Below are positions 16,659 to 26,745 of a stretch of DNA of 64,000 nucleotides, piece by piece (the first letter of the stretch is position 1; each line of letters opens with the position of its first letter). Source of the DNA: Lachnospiraceae bacterium UBA3804 (GTDB lineage: Bacteria; Bacillota; Clostridia; Lachnospirales; Lachnospiraceae); assembly GCA_002368665.1 (NCBI GenBank), contig DFEK01000011.1, positions 62,001-126,000 on the forward strand, read 5' to 3'. A model generated the notes under the pieces. It was not told the DNA's origin, did not search any database, and saw nothing but the letters and a program-made list of their open reading frames with translations. The translations under genes and the position numbers were made by a program.

Positions 16659-18642
16659 CTTCATTCTCCTTTGTACTTATATACTCTTCTATTTCTTTAT
16701 CCGTCTCATCGGACAATTTACGTAGCGAATCCAGTTCTTCCATGGTCAGGATCTCTTCCGTGATCTCTCCCGCCGCATTCAGTGTCGGTGCTTTCTCTTC
16801 TTCGATCTCTTCCGATGTCAGAAGTCCGGAGAGTTCCGCCGTATTCATAATCTTCACATCTTCGAGTTTCTTACGGTCGGTAGGACGTCCGATCTCACCG
16901 TCCTCCTCATCGTCTTCTTCCTCTTCAACAGATTTGGCTTTCTTCTTTCTCTTCTTCGGTGCCTCTTCGTCATCACCCTGGGAGAAGAATTTGGCCGCAA
17001 TGAAATTCTTGCCTTCGACCATATCGTTTTCGTTTTCGTCGTCTGCACCTTCAGCAGAGGATTCTTCTTCATCGGGAGTTTCTTCCGAAGAATCCTTCAA
17101 TGTTTCTTCCACAACAACCTTGTGCGGTTTCTTCTTCGTTGATTTAAGATCAACCAGAACCGGAAGCATTGAAAGCATTGCAATGAATCCAAGAGGATAT
17201 AATACACCTGAACTAACATTTATCCAAGTACCCAATGTCATGGCAATGACAATTACAGGAAACAGATAACGTGCCCTGGATGTTTTGACGAAGCGGACAA
17301 TTGCCACAACCCACATCACAAGGAAAAGCAGAATATTCAGTCCTCCCGTAAAAAATCCGAACTCATACAAATACTGCAAATACTGGTTCCTGATACTTAA
17401 AATAAATGAATTGTCACCGGATGCAGAGATTACATGCCCCCACCATCCGAGCATAGGGGTAATCATCGGGAGAATATCCACTCGGGAACCGGTCATCAAG
17501 TTAAACAAAGCCCCAGGAGTGTTAGGTTTAATCACGCCGTCTACATAACCACTCCCAAACTGTACACCGTAAACTGCGTTGGAAATATCATCGCTGACAT
17601 CACCCATATAGCTTAACGGCCCTTTGGTTACAGTATTTTCAAAACTCTCCGCATTGAAACCGGGCGCGGAAACCTTCTTTGCCCAAAAATATATTCCTCC
17701 GCAAAGCAAAGCAACAACAGCCAACGTAATACCCATGCGGATGAAGAACTTCGGTAATGGTTTCATCTTGTATGCAAACAAAACAATCACAAACAGAGTA
17801 AGCAGAATTCCTGCGAATCCGCTTGTGCAGCCCTTGATGAAAGTCATAATCACGGTAAGCAGCGTCCATCCAGCGAAGAAAACATAGCGGGGACTGAATC
17901 GTCCGTCTTTTTCTTTTGCATGGAAGATTCCGTAGATTGCAAGAGCAAGAATGACAGCATAAAACTGTGACAAATCCGCCTTGGTCATATATGTAATTTC
18001 CTCGGTATTTCTGAATATCGGATCTCCGATATAAGAAAACACACTGACAGCCACAAACATCAGAAATCCACCAATAAAGAGACCGGTTAATACCTTCTTC
18101 CACTCATTTCCGTTAATCGGGATGAAACAAAGCAGAACAAAGTAAATTCCCACAACAGGGGTAAAACTTCCGTTCCGGTCAATCAATGTAAGAATGACTG
18201 TTAATACAAGCAAAGCGAATGTCCAGGAAAAGAACTTTTTGTTAGCACGAATTCTGCCGGTAACGGCAATGTCCGTAAGAAGCATAACAAAAAGCCAGCC
18301 CGAAACAAGCTCGGCCGTAATTGCCATCGCAGTTGTCGGATCGGTACCGTCAGTCATACGATAGAAGAATGCATATACACCATAGCCAATGGTAATCAGA
18401 AGCGACTGCCAGTTAAACAACTTCACCCTTTGCATTACCCACAGAATTGCGCCAAAGAAAGCCAATGCCATGTGGATGAAGAAAATTCCCATGGTTTCGA
18501 AAGGCATACGGCCATATTCCGTCAGACAGAAAAACAATCCGACAAAGAAGATGGCATAGAATGCGACATGGACTCCGTCAGGCCAAGAAAATGTCGGTCG
18601 TATGAGTTCATTATTTCTGTTCTTTGCTTCGCTATAACTCAT
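16651..18642 (-). CDS. O-antigen ligase/polymerase-like membrane protein with long acidic tail
   Basis: 663 residues. About 11 membrane helices fill residues 25-500. The Wzy_C-type loop reads RNQYLQYLYEFGFFTGG, with Arg where the other two paralogues in this window have His. The N-terminal motif VKLFNWQSLLITIGYG is shared with those paralogues (19865-24085 and 44699-47482). After residue 500 comes a disordered tail rich in Glu, Asp and Ser, with Lys clusters (DEEEDGEIGRP-like segments) that is about 150 residues long and probably cytoplasmic. Family members join or transfer lipid-linked glycans outside the membrane. The His to Arg change in the loop may mean altered activity. Confidence 0.75.
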   Translation of the reverse strand: MSYSEAKNRNNELIRPTFSWPDGVHVAFYAIFFVGLFFCLTEYGRMPFETMGIFFIHMALAFFGAILWVMQRVKLFNWQSLLITIGYGVYAFFYRMTDGTDPTTAMAITAELVSGWLFVMLLTDIAVTGRIRANKKFFSWTFALLVLTVILTLIDRNGSFTPVVGIYFVLLCFIPINGNEWKKVLTGLFIGGFLMFVAVSVFSYIGDPIFRNTEEITYMTKADLSQFYAVILALAIYGIFHAKEKDGRFSPRYVFFAGWTLLTVIMTFIKGCTSGFAGILLTLFVIVLFAYKMKPLPKFFIRMGITLAVVALLCGGIYFWAKKVSAPGFNAESFENTVTKGPLSYMGDVSDDISNAVYGVQFGSGYVDGVIKPNTPGALFNLMTGSRVDILPMITPMLGWWGHVISASGDNSFILSIRNQYLQYLYEFGFFTGGLNILLFLVMWVVAIVRFVKTSRARYLFPVIVIAMTLGTWINVSSGVLYPLGFIAMLSMLPVLVDLKSTKKKPHKVVVEETLKDSSEETPDEEESSAEGADDENENDMVEGKNFIAAKFFSQGDDEEAPKKRKKKAKSVEEEEDDEEDGEIGRPTDRKKLEDVKIMNTAELSGLLTSEEIEEEKAPTLNAAGEITEEILTMEELDSLRKLSDETDKEIEEYISTKENEDE

Positions 18643-18671
18643 TTTGCTCCCTCCCTGGGCAACATAGGCAG

Positions 18672-19847
18672 TTACTTGGTATAGTTATAATACAATCCAA
18701 CATGGTCATAAATCGCTCTCCATCCGGAGTGTGCATGACCGGTACAGCAGATGTACGGGGTTCCGGAATCGGAAAGCATGTAGCTGACCGCGCAGTTACC
18801 GGATTCGTTAACGAAACCGGTTTTGGCACAAAGTACTTCACCCTTGGTTTCTTTATCTTCAATCCTGCGAAGGAACCAGTTCGAAATTAAAATTCCTTCC
18901 GGATGCTCATCGGTCATAGGTGTCGTATAGATATGTGCGCTCATTACCTCACGGCAGAGATCATTCTCTGCTGCCGCCTTCATGATCAGAGCCATATCAT
19001 ATACGGTCGTATAGTGATTATCGTCATAGAATCCCGCACAGTTCGTAAAGTGCGTCGTTCCCGAAAGACCAAGTTCATCCACTTTGGCATTCATCAGATC
19101 AACGAAACCATCTAGGCTTCCCGCAACATAAACCGCAAGGTCATAGCAGGCATCCGCACCGGATGAGAGTATGCATCCGTAAAGCAGATCCTTTACCGTA
19201 ATCTTCTCTCCCACGCTCCAGTTAACGGCAGAGCCGCCATGAGAGTATGACCAATCCGCTGCTTCCTGCGATACATAGATTGTATCATCCAGGTTCTTGA
19301 TATGTTCCACTGCAACAAGCAACGTCATAACCTTAGTCATGGATGCCGGATACATGCGGTCTTTCTCATTCTGTCCCGCAACGATTTCACCGGTCGATGC
19401 ATCGATCAGGATCGAGTAAGTGCTCTGTGAAATCTCTTCCGGAGGATAGATGGTCGAGGAGGTACGGTTTGCTTCATATCCTGCAATAAAATGCGTATCT
19501 CCGACTTTTATCATGCCGTCAACAATCGGATTTTGGTTCACGAACGGATAATCCGGTTCCGCTTTCTTAGCAATTGATGCCGCCTCCGGATTCGGTCTTT
19601 TGGAATCCGATGATTCTGATGCTGCAACATCTCCTGCCAACGCTGCCTTGGCAGCTTTACGTTTCTTTGCACAGGATGTCGCCGAAACGATAATCACGAC
19701 TATTATGGCGATAAATGCAAGCAGGGCCGCTCCGGAGATGATTCTTCGGATCAGCATTTTACGCTTGCGTTCCGCACGTAAACGTTCTCTTTTTCTTCGT
19801 TCCAGGATCTCATGTCTGCTCCCGGACGTACTTCTTACTGTGTCCAC
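18672..19847 (-). CDS. D-alanyl-D-alanine carboxypeptidase (peptidase S11), membrane-anchored
   Basis: 391 residues with a GTG start at 19847. The basic N-terminus (RRKRERLRAERKRK) precedes one membrane helix (about 36-58), so the enzyme domain is outside the cell. Catalytic motifs are S169-M-T-K172 (SxxK), SGA at 229-231 in place of the classical SxN, and KTG in CAKTGFVNESGNC. The SGA variant is common in clostridial members. It trims the terminal D-Ala from peptidoglycan stem peptides, limiting cross-links. It begins 17 bases after the ligase-propeller gene and 29 bases before the next ligase, which suggests joint action at the wall. Confidence 0.9.
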   Translation of the reverse strand: MDTVRSTSGSRHEILERRKRERLRAERKRKMLIRRIISGAALLAFIAIIVVIIVSATSCAKKRKAAKAALAGDVAASESSDSKRPNPEAASIAKKAEPDYPFVNQNPIVDGMIKVGDTHFIAGYEANRTSSTIYPPEEISQSTYSILIDASTGEIVAGQNEKDRMYPASMTKVMTLLVAVEHIKNLDDTIYVSQEAADWSYSHGGSAVNWSVGEKITVKDLLYGCILSSGADACYDLAVYVAGSLDGFVDLMNAKVDELGLSGTTHFTNCAGFYDDNHYTTVYDMALIMKAAAENDLCREVMSAHIYTTPMTDEHPEGILISNWFLRRIEDKETKGEVLCAKTGFVNESGNCAVSYMLSDSGTPYICCTGHAHSGWRAIYDHVGLYYNYTK

Positions 19848-19864
19848 GTTTAACTTCTCTTTCC

Positions 19865-22800
19865 TTAATTCTTTGTAATCTTCAGAATTCCGTCATGTCG
19901 AAGAGGTACATAGATCTCTCCGTCCATAACGCACGGAATATCCGTAATGTATGGTGTATCCAATCTTAATTCAACTACAGGATTCGTCTTATCCGCGAAG
20001 TTAACCACCGTGATCTTGCCTGTGTGTGCTTCACTGATGATTACCCTGTTACCGTCCGTAATGCTCTTTCCGGTAAAGACCAGCTCGGGATTTTCAACCG
20101 GTTCGATCACATCGCCCTTCTCGGGATGAACGATACGGTAACCTTTGTTTGTAAAGACAAGGCACGCATCGCCAAGAGGAGTGATACCGTTGAATTCGTT
20201 AACCGCTACTCCATTCTCATCTTTGACATAATTTAACTTAACCGCACCTGTCTCCACATCTGTTCCGGCCTCCGTAAACCACAGCACTCTACTGCTGCCT
20301 GCAATACCATAGTATTTATCGCTTACGATACCACTTACGGTGTTTCGGTACCACATGCCGCCCGTACCTTCTTCAGCCGGAGACTTGACGAATACCGGGT
20401 TCTCGGGATTCGAGCAATCAATAATTCTGTATCTTCCGTAGCCGGCCTGAGCCAATACCCATGTTCCGTCCTTCGAAACCAGTAACGATTCTATGTAAGC
20501 ATTCCATGCGGTATCGACAATTTTACCTACCTCGGTAAGCAAGCCGTTCTCATAACGGTAGATTGCAAAACCTCCGCAACTTTCCGCAGCGTATACCAGA
20601 TTTCCGACCACCTTCACATCCGTTATACAACTTCCGGTCTCAAGAGAACAGATGGTATGCATCTGTTTGTCCATAACCTTCAATCCTGCCATTCCGCAGG
20701 CTGCGACAAACTGACGGTCCTCGATCAGCGCCAACGCAAAGATGTCGCCTTCCGGTTTAAGAATCTGCAAGGAATATCCTTCCGTCGCTTCCGGTTCCTC
20801 TGCCGGAATTTCACCCTTGGCAGGTTTCTCACCTTTATTTGGTGTTCCCTGCTCCTTAAGAGCAATCGGAGCCTTAAACAATCCCATATCCGGAGAAACA
20901 CAGAAGACTCCGGAACTTCCGATCGCGGTATGTGTAATGGTTCCACGGTATTCTTTGGAATAATTATAGTTTAAAGTAACTTTCTCAGGATCCTGTTCCT
21001 TGAACAGATCCGATTCCTTATCCACGCTGATATTTACGACATCAACCCTTTTCGGTACAGACGGAGTCGATACATCATATACATACAGACCCCCGGATTG
21101 CATGGAGAGATACGCATAATTTCCATCTACGGCTATATCCCATATTCCGTAAGGGAATGACGTAATGCGACCGTCAATCCGTTCCACAGCCACAAGTTCC
21201 GGATACTCAGGATTGGAAATATCAAATACATCCATACCGCAACCGGCACCGTTGCCATATCCGTTCGCCGTTTTCTGCACGCTGCTTCCGGATGTTGCAA
21301 CGAAAAGTGTGTTGTCTTTAGCCGCCAATTCCATGGGACGTCCGTGCGTATCCAAGTAGGAAACCGAATGAATGTCCGATATGTTCCGAACATCATAAAT
21401 ATCCACACGGTTCTGTCCAACGGCCGATACATAAAGGTAGCCGTTAAACACATGGCAGTTTCTGTATTCGGCATCCATCGGGTATTGAATCTTCGTCACA
21501 TACTTAGGATTCGTCTTGTCCGAAATATCCACAACTTCTATTCCGAAATAGCGATTGCAGATAAACGCATAGTTTCCGCATATATCAGCGCCCAAAGCGC
21601 ATTCCAGGCTTCTGTAATTCGAAAGAAGCATCGGGCTGTCAGGTCTGGAAATATCAACCAGACTAATTCCGGTCCTTGAAGTAACCAAGAGATTCTTGCC
21701 GTCTTCGGTAAGGAATACGTCCATCGTATCTCCCAGTCCCTTCAATTTGCCGACTTCCGTGAAATTATCTCCTCTGTATACCGTCAGCTCCCCTGCATAT
21801 ACGGAATATAAATATGCTCCAGATGCAATCGCAGAGGTAGATCGGATAAACTTATCCGAATCCATGGATACCATTACTTCTTCACATTCCGTTACCGAAT
21901 ACTCACCGGTCTTCAAAGAAGAGTACAATCTTTCCTGTCCGTAGTCTGCAATACAGATGTTGTCAAGAACCAGTGACTGGTTTCCACCCTCAGGCAGATC
22001 GTAAACAAAGAGGACATTTCTCTCACCATCTTCCCCTTTGAAGGGAAGGAAGTATCTGCTCTTACCCTTATCCACCTCCACGGTGGTCTTTTGTCCGGAA
22101 TAACTTACCGTGAGCAGAATCGGTTCCTGTTCCGTCGTCTTTGCCGTAAACTCCATAATCAAACTGTCATTCTCGACAGCATTGTCCACATTGAAAGAAA
22201 GGAATGCTCTGTCCCCCCAGGAAGCTCTCTGTTCTGTCTTACGAACTTTCGCGTAATCCATCAATATGGAACCCTTAACAGCCTTATCCTTGATGTCCTT
22301 TGAAGAATACAATCCGTTATCCAACAGGAACTCATCTTCGGCATCCGCAAGTTGCATATGAATCAGGCCGTTATCCAGATATGACTTGTTGTTATTGCGA
22401 ATGCGTCGGATTAGAAGGAAGCCTGTAATCAGCACAAAAATCGCGGCAACAACCACACCGGCGACAGCACCTTTTTTCGCTACGGAAACAACCTTCTTTT
22501 CCTGTTCTTCCGCATCTGTGGTTTCAGCCTTTTTCATGGAACGGATATTGTTCATTACCGCAGGCATCATTGCAAAGAAAGAAATAAAGGTTAGCGCAAA
22601 ACATATAGAAGATCCTTCGCCCATCCACATAGCCAGCATCATGGGAACTAAGATCGTCGGTGCAAAGAACATTTCCTTTTTCGTTTTTACATATCCGATT
22701 ACAGAGGAAAGCCACCCGAGGATAAAAAACAGGATATTTAAGCCGCCGGAAACAATTCCCTGTTCATATAGTACCTGCACATACTGATTGTGTGCATTAA

Positions 22801-24085
22801 AAGCGAAATAAGAACGATACATCAATCCCGAGGATTCGGTTCCCTTAAAGGTGGTATGCTCGGCAAAAACTTCCCAGATGGCAGGTCTGGAACTGCCGAT
22901 GTAGTTTAAGAACATTTTTACGGGATTCGTAATGTAATCCGTATAAGGATTATTCAGGTTATGAAAAGCTTTAATCTTTCCAACAATCGTATCGGCTGCC
23001 GCAGGGAAAAGACGAAGCGGCGTTTTGTTGATGATTAATCTCGCTTTTTCGGGATCAAAGCCTACGGAAGCAATGCGGTTGATACCGTCAACCACCAAGA
23101 ATCCGAGCAGACAGATTAAGCCAAGGGCAAGCAGAATACGGATGGCAAGATGGGGAAACTTGGTTTTCTTGAAGCCAAAGACAAGGGCAAAAATTATAAA
23201 TACAAGCACTCCGAGAAGCAGGTTGTCGGTTCCGCAAAGGAAACCGAGAAAACCTGCAGCAGCAAGCCAAATGAACGAAGCTGCATACATAAGCCCGAAG
23301 CGTCCGAATTTGTCCTTGGAACGGATAATGGAAAGGAATGCCAGTACAATCTGCAGACCGCAGAACTGACCAAAAGTACCGATATTTAAGAAATAACCGT
23401 ACCAGCGACCGCCACTACCGGGTTCAAAAGACTCTTCCGACTTAATGGCATCCACCATGAAGTGCGGATTCATCTTGAACGACAGAAGCGTCACAAGCGC
23501 AAAAGACAGAACACCTGCATTCAGCAATCCACCATAGACTCTGCCCCACTCCTCTTCGTCAACAGGAACGAAAATCAGAAGCAGGAAATATAAATACAAA
23601 ACAGGCCAGTCTCTACCGAATCCTGAAATCATCAGCATTCCCGTCATCAGAACAAGAAGCAGCGTCATCCAAAGATTCATTTCTCTGAGTTTACGAACTC
23701 TTCCCGTTACCAGCATGTCCGTAACAATCATCAGGGCCATCCAAAATGTGATCTGAGAAATAATTGTGCCGGGAACAAGTTCGGGTGAGCTAAGAACCGA
23801 CCGGACTCTGAAAAAGGCTATCGGTGCATAGACTGCAGTCGTCACAAGTGACTGCCAGTTAATAAAACGGACCTTCTGCATCGTCATAACAATCAGCATG
23901 AAAAAGAGCAAAGCATAATTGCTTTGTCTTCCTTTCAGTGACTGGAAGGTCATGTTGTCAAATTCGTTTAAATGGAGAATAATGCCGACGAAGCCGACAG
24001 TATAGAGAAAAACGCGTATCAGCTGAAAGATACGCTCTTTGGACGGTTTATCTAACGTGATTTTCGGTAAAATCGTTACCTGCAT
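19865..24085 (-). CDS. O-antigen-ligase-like membrane protein fused to carbohydrate-binding-like and LVIVD beta-propeller domains
   Basis: 1406 residues. Residues about 15-520 are a polytopic ligase-like region (KPSKERIFQLIRVFLY at the start, Wzy_C loop AHNQYVQVLYEQGIVSGG). A further helix (about 545-567) leads to a beta-sandwich of about 130 residues resembling a carbohydrate-binding module (SFNVDNAVENDSLIMEFTA). From about 700 to the end are LVIVD-type blades, for example YAFICNRYFGIEVVDISD and GMDVFDISNPEYPELVAVE. The propeller would lie outside the cell. I know of no described protein with this order, so a surface enzyme that binds its own acceptor is a reasonable inference. Its own promoter drives the DacA, ligase and Mrp genes downstream. 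Confidence 0.75.
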   Translation of the reverse strand: MQVTILPKITLDKPSKERIFQLIRVFLYTVGFVGIILHLNEFDNMTFQSLKGRQSNYALLFFMLIVMTMQKVRFINWQSLVTTAVYAPIAFFRVRSVLSSPELVPGTIISQITFWMALMIVTDMLVTGRVRKLREMNLWMTLLLVLMTGMLMISGFGRDWPVLYLYFLLLIFVPVDEEEWGRVYGGLLNAGVLSFALVTLLSFKMNPHFMVDAIKSEESFEPGSGGRWYGYFLNIGTFGQFCGLQIVLAFLSIIRSKDKFGRFGLMYAASFIWLAAAGFLGFLCGTDNLLLGVLVFIIFALVFGFKKTKFPHLAIRILLALGLICLLGFLVVDGINRIASVGFDPEKARLIINKTPLRLFPAAADTIVGKIKAFHNLNNPYTDYITNPVKMFLNYIGSSRPAIWEVFAEHTTFKGTESSGLMYRSYFAFNAHNQYVQVLYEQGIVSGGLNILFFILGWLSSVIGYVKTKKEMFFAPTILVPMMLAMWMGEGSSICFALTFISFFAMMPAVMNNIRSMKKAETTDAEEQEKKVVSVAKKGAVAGVVVAAIFVLITGFLLIRRIRNNNKSYLDNGLIHMQLADAEDEFLLDNGLYSSKDIKDKAVKGSILMDYAKVRKTEQRASWGDRAFLSFNVDNAVENDSLIMEFTAKTTEQEPILLTVSYSGQKTTVEVDKGKSRYFLPFKGEDGERNVLFVYDLPEGGNQSLVLDNICIADYGQERLYSSLKTGEYSVTECEEVMVSMDSDKFIRSTSAIASGAYLYSVYAGELTVYRGDNFTEVGKLKGLGDTMDVFLTEDGKNLLVTSRTGISLVDISRPDSPMLLSNYRSLECALGADICGNYAFICNRYFGIEVVDISDKTNPKYVTKIQYPMDAEYRNCHVFNGYLYVSAVGQNRVDIYDVRNISDIHSVSYLDTHGRPMELAAKDNTLFVATSGSSVQKTANGYGNGAGCGMDVFDISNPEYPELVAVERIDGRITSFPYGIWDIAVDGNYAYLSMQSGGLYVYDVSTPSVPKRVDVVNISVDKESDLFKEQDPEKVTLNYNYSKEYRGTITHTAIGSSGVFCVSPDMGLFKAPIALKEQGTPNKGEKPAKGEIPAEEPEATEGYSLQILKPEGDIFALALIEDRQFVAACGMAGLKVMDKQMHTICSLETGSCITDVKVVGNLVYAAESCGGFAIYRYENGLLTEVGKIVDTAWNAYIESLLVSKDGTWVLAQAGYGRYRIIDCSNPENPVFVKSPAEEGTGGMWYRNTVSGIVSDKYYGIAGSSRVLWFTEAGTDVETGAVKLNYVKDENGVAVNEFNGITPLGDACLVFTNKGYRIVHPEKGDVIEPVENPELVFTGKSITDGNRVIISEAHTGKITVVNFADKTNPVVELRLDTPYITDIPCVMDGEIYVPLRHDGILKITKN

Positions 24086-24134
24086 CTTCGGACTCTACTC
24101 CCACAATCGTGGATACAACACAAAATTCAAAGCA

Positions 24135-24163
24135 ATTGTACCACATTTTGTGGTTTTCTTCAA
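24135..24163 (-). promoter_or_regulatory. promoter of the ligase-propeller/dacA/ligase/mrp operon
   Basis: On the minus strand -35 TTGAAG (24158-24163) and -10 TACAAT (24135-24140) are 17 bases apart. A small inverted repeat CCACA-AAA-TGTGG fills the spacer next to the -10 and may be a regulator site. The ABC transporter gene ends only 31 bases upstream, with no clear terminator between. Confidence 0.7.
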
Positions 24164-24193
24164 TGAAATCCACACGATTTCGTGATTTTTTCA

Positions 24194-25975
24194 CTAAATT
24201 TTGTCCAAAATATCCGATGCCTTTTCTTCACTTACGCCATCTTCACCGAAATGAAGGATTTTATCGCAGATGGAAAGGGCTGCAGGCCTGTGTGTAATGA
24301 TGATTACAGTCTTATCTTCCATCTCATGAACATTCTGAAGAACCTGCTTCTCGGTCGCATCATCGAGTGCACTGGTCGCCTCATCCAGCAGTAAGATGGG
24401 GCGGGCTGCGAAGATTGCTCTGGCCAATGCAATACGTTGCATCTGTCCTTCGGAAAGGCCGGTTCCGCGCTCTCCGAGAAGCGTATCCAGACCGTCTTCC
24501 AGGCCATTCACGAATTCTTCCGCACAGGCAGCACGAAGGGCTCTTCGAATTCTTTCATCATCCTGTAAGGCACTTCTGTCGCCAAAGGTCACAATCTGGC
24601 GGATTGTTCCGCTCATTAAGTAATTTCCCTGCGGAACATACGCAAAGAGGTTATGCCACTTGGATGTAAGAGGCTCTTCGCCGAATTCATCATTGCTCTC
24701 AAATGTGATATATTTTTCACCTTCATCCTGCGGATAAATGCTCATAAGAAGCTTCAAAACCGTGGATTTGCCGCATCCGGAGTGACCGGTAAAAGCCACA
24801 ATCTGTCCTCTTACGACCTCCAAGCTGATGTTGCTGATTGCAGGAGGCATGCCCTCTTTACTGAACGTTCCTCCCTGATCTGAAGGCGGATAATAAGTAT
24901 AGCCAAGATTCCTTACGCCGATGGCTTTTAAAGAGGTGTCGTAGAAATCCTTTACTTCAGAAGGTGAAAGGGCTTTCTCTTCATCAGCGACATACTGCTC
25001 CACTTCCATCAATCGCTCGGCGCTGGCAGTCATTGTAAAGATCTGTGGAAAGACTCCTGTGATATTCATAATAGGCATCTGAATCTGGCGAATTAACTGG
25101 GTAATCTCCATTAATGTACCGTAAGTGATGGTTCCGTGTAAGATTCCGATACCGCCATAGACAACACCCAGGAAGAACATACCGTTCATCGCAAACCAGA
25201 AGCCAATTCTGGTGAAATTGGAGAAAGTATTTTTCTTCATTCTGACTTTCTTGTGGTCCGCCATATGTCCGGCGGCCTCCGTTGCTATCTCCTCCTCCGC
25301 CGAGAACGAACGAACCAGCATGAGGCTTGCGATATTTTCCTGCAGGAAAATACGAAGAAGGCCGTCTTTCTCCTGCACTTCCTTATGAAGTGCCTTCAGG
25401 CGGCTTCTAAATGCATAAGCAACGATTGCCATAATGATTCCAACAGGCACCATAAGGGCTACAATGCGCCAATCAATCAGTACAATCATTGCGACAGCAC
25501 TGATGAACCGGGCCAGCATGCCCATAAGCCCGGGCAGAATATCCGTTACCGCATTGGCCACAACAGAAGTATCATTGGTCAAACGATTCATCCACTCTCC
25601 GGAGTGAACCGCACAGATTCTCGCAAAATCACGAACCAAAATATTTTGAAAGAGCCTTTCCTTGAAGGCATTTTCTAGAGAACTTCGGGAAATCTCGGTA
25701 AGATGCGAAGAAACCAGATTAAGAATGATCTGGATTACCGTAACCACCCCAAAAAGGATTGCATGGATCAGGAAGCCTTTCTTGTCGCCCGCCACCGCGG
25801 AATCGATGATGTAGCGCAGAAAGAGCGCATAAACCACACCGGACAGACCGCTGATCGTCTGAACAACTGACAAAGCCACAACATACCATTTTTGCTTACC
25901 GGATACTTTGTATATCCAGTTCAGGGTATTGCGGCTAATCTTTTTCTTCGGTTGTTTCGCCTCTTTATCTGCCAT
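24194..25975 (-). CDS. ABC transporter with fused permease and ATPase (peptide-exporter type)
   Basis: 593 residues, starting at an ATG that overlaps the upstream peptidase stop by 11 bases. A six-helix exporter domain (about 30-320) precedes the ATPase with Walker A GHSGCGKST, signature LSEGQ, and Walker B ILLLDEATSALD. There is no C39 peptidase domain, so the leader of any peptide substrate would have to be cut elsewhere. The position in an operon with a PqqD-like protein, a peptidase and a kinase points to export of a modified peptide. Lipid or drug export is the alternative. Confidence 0.9.
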   Translation of the reverse strand: MADKEAKQPKKKISRNTLNWIYKVSGKQKWYVVALSVVQTISGLSGVVYALFLRYIIDSAVAGDKKGFLIHAILFGVVTVIQIILNLVSSHLTEISRSSLENAFKERLFQNILVRDFARICAVHSGEWMNRLTNDTSVVANAVTDILPGLMGMLARFISAVAMIVLIDWRIVALMVPVGIIMAIVAYAFRSRLKALHKEVQEKDGLLRIFLQENIASLMLVRSFSAEEEIATEAAGHMADHKKVRMKKNTFSNFTRIGFWFAMNGMFFLGVVYGGIGILHGTITYGTLMEITQLIRQIQMPIMNITGVFPQIFTMTASAERLMEVEQYVADEEKALSPSEVKDFYDTSLKAIGVRNLGYTYYPPSDQGGTFSKEGMPPAISNISLEVVRGQIVAFTGHSGCGKSTVLKLLMSIYPQDEGEKYITFESNDEFGEEPLTSKWHNLFAYVPQGNYLMSGTIRQIVTFGDRSALQDDERIRRALRAACAEEFVNGLEDGLDTLLGERGTGLSEGQMQRIALARAIFAARPILLLDEATSALDDATEKQVLQNVHEMEDKTVIIITHRPAALSICDKILHFGEDGVSEEKASDILDKI

Positions 25976-26432
25976 GAGGTTTGATAACCTTTCTTACTGC
26001 GTGCTTGCCCCGGCCGAGCAGTTTCTGAAAGAAAACTCTTACGGGGTAAAATCGCAAAGTCCGCTTCGTATATCGTAAATAGGATGCTTCCTCCACCGTA
26101 TGATTCTTTCCATCCCTTGAAAAAGCAGTCATGATTCCCATGATATCTTCATCTTTGATGCCATATTCCTTGGAAATACAGTGATCACCCAGTATAATGT
26201 AATCGTCTTTCCTGACTTCAATGATCCGATGAAGCACATAACTCTTCGGTGGTCTTAAATACAGAACCACATCGCCTGCCTTGAAACGCCTCTCTCCCGT
26301 TACTTTGAAATACTCTTCCTTCTCCGTAACCGTAAAAGTATCCCTCCCCTGCCTGAGCAGCGGAAGCATACTAACGCCCACATTGGAGTAAGTTAATGTC
26401 TTATTTTCTTTCAGATACTCGGGAATATTCAC
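25965..26432 (-). CDS. S24/S26-type serine peptidase, signal-peptidase-like but soluble
   Basis: 155 residues with a GTG start after AAAGGAG. The nucleophile motif is GVSMLPLL (Ser21). The second catalytic residue is probably His68 in YVLHRI, as in the SipW/eukaryotic-type (S26B) enzymes that use His instead of Lys. The GDH motif at 82-84 matches the conserved GDN of the family. No membrane helix is visible, unlike true signal peptidases, so it may act in the cytoplasm. In this operon the likely job is cutting a leader from a small peptide, but the substrate is unproven. Confidence 0.75.
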   Translation of the reverse strand: MNIPEYLKENKTLTYSNVGVSMLPLLRQGRDTFTVTEKEEYFKVTGERRFKAGDVVLYLRPPKSYVLHRIIEVRKDDYIILGDHCISKEYGIKDEDIMGIMTAFSRDGKNHTVEEASYLRYTKRTLRFYPVRVFFQKLLGRGKHAVRKVIKPHGR

Positions 26433-26444
26433 GCAGCATCTCCT

Positions 26445-26705
26445 TTATTCGTTCAGCGCACCGACTTTGCGAAGGTTGGCCAATGCTTTCTGCACATCCG
26501 CACGGATCACGTTTTCCGGAGCATCGAATTTGTCTTTCATAAATTGAACAATTCTATCCTCATCCGTGTCTTTCTGCAGACATTCAAGGATGATTTGCAG
26601 CGTTTTGTTGCCTTTTACAATGCCGGAGAAGTCACTTCCTCCTACCGGAACCAACAAAGTTTCGTCATCCGAGATATGTACTATAAAATCGTCATTTAAT
26701 TTCAT
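26445..26705 (-). CDS. PqqD-like peptide-recognition (RRE) protein
   Basis: 86 residues from the ATG at 26705 after AAAGGAAC; a longer frame to 26726 has no site. The order of strands and helices is that of PqqD: LNDDFIVHISDDETLLVPV, then GIVKGNKTLQIILECLQKDT with a helix, and a winged helix end ADVQKALANLRKVGALNE. PqqD proteins bind the leader of a ribosomally made peptide and hand it to a modifying enzyme. It sits between the HPr-kinase-like gene and the peptidase, so it is expected to recognise the small peptide of this locus. Confidence 0.8.
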   Translation of the reverse strand: MKLNDDFIVHISDDETLLVPVGGSDFSGIVKGNKTLQIILECLQKDTDEDRIVQFMKDKFDAPENVIRADVQKALANLRKVGALNE

Positions 26706-26745
26706 TTTTCGTTCCTTTCCATACATAATCTTGTATTTGTTCGGA

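Noticed and set aside
16580..17269. Long plus-strand open frame rich in Ser and Phe
   Set aside because: It is the antisense reading of the acidic, low-complexity tail of the ligase-like protein at 16651-18642 and has no ribosome site.
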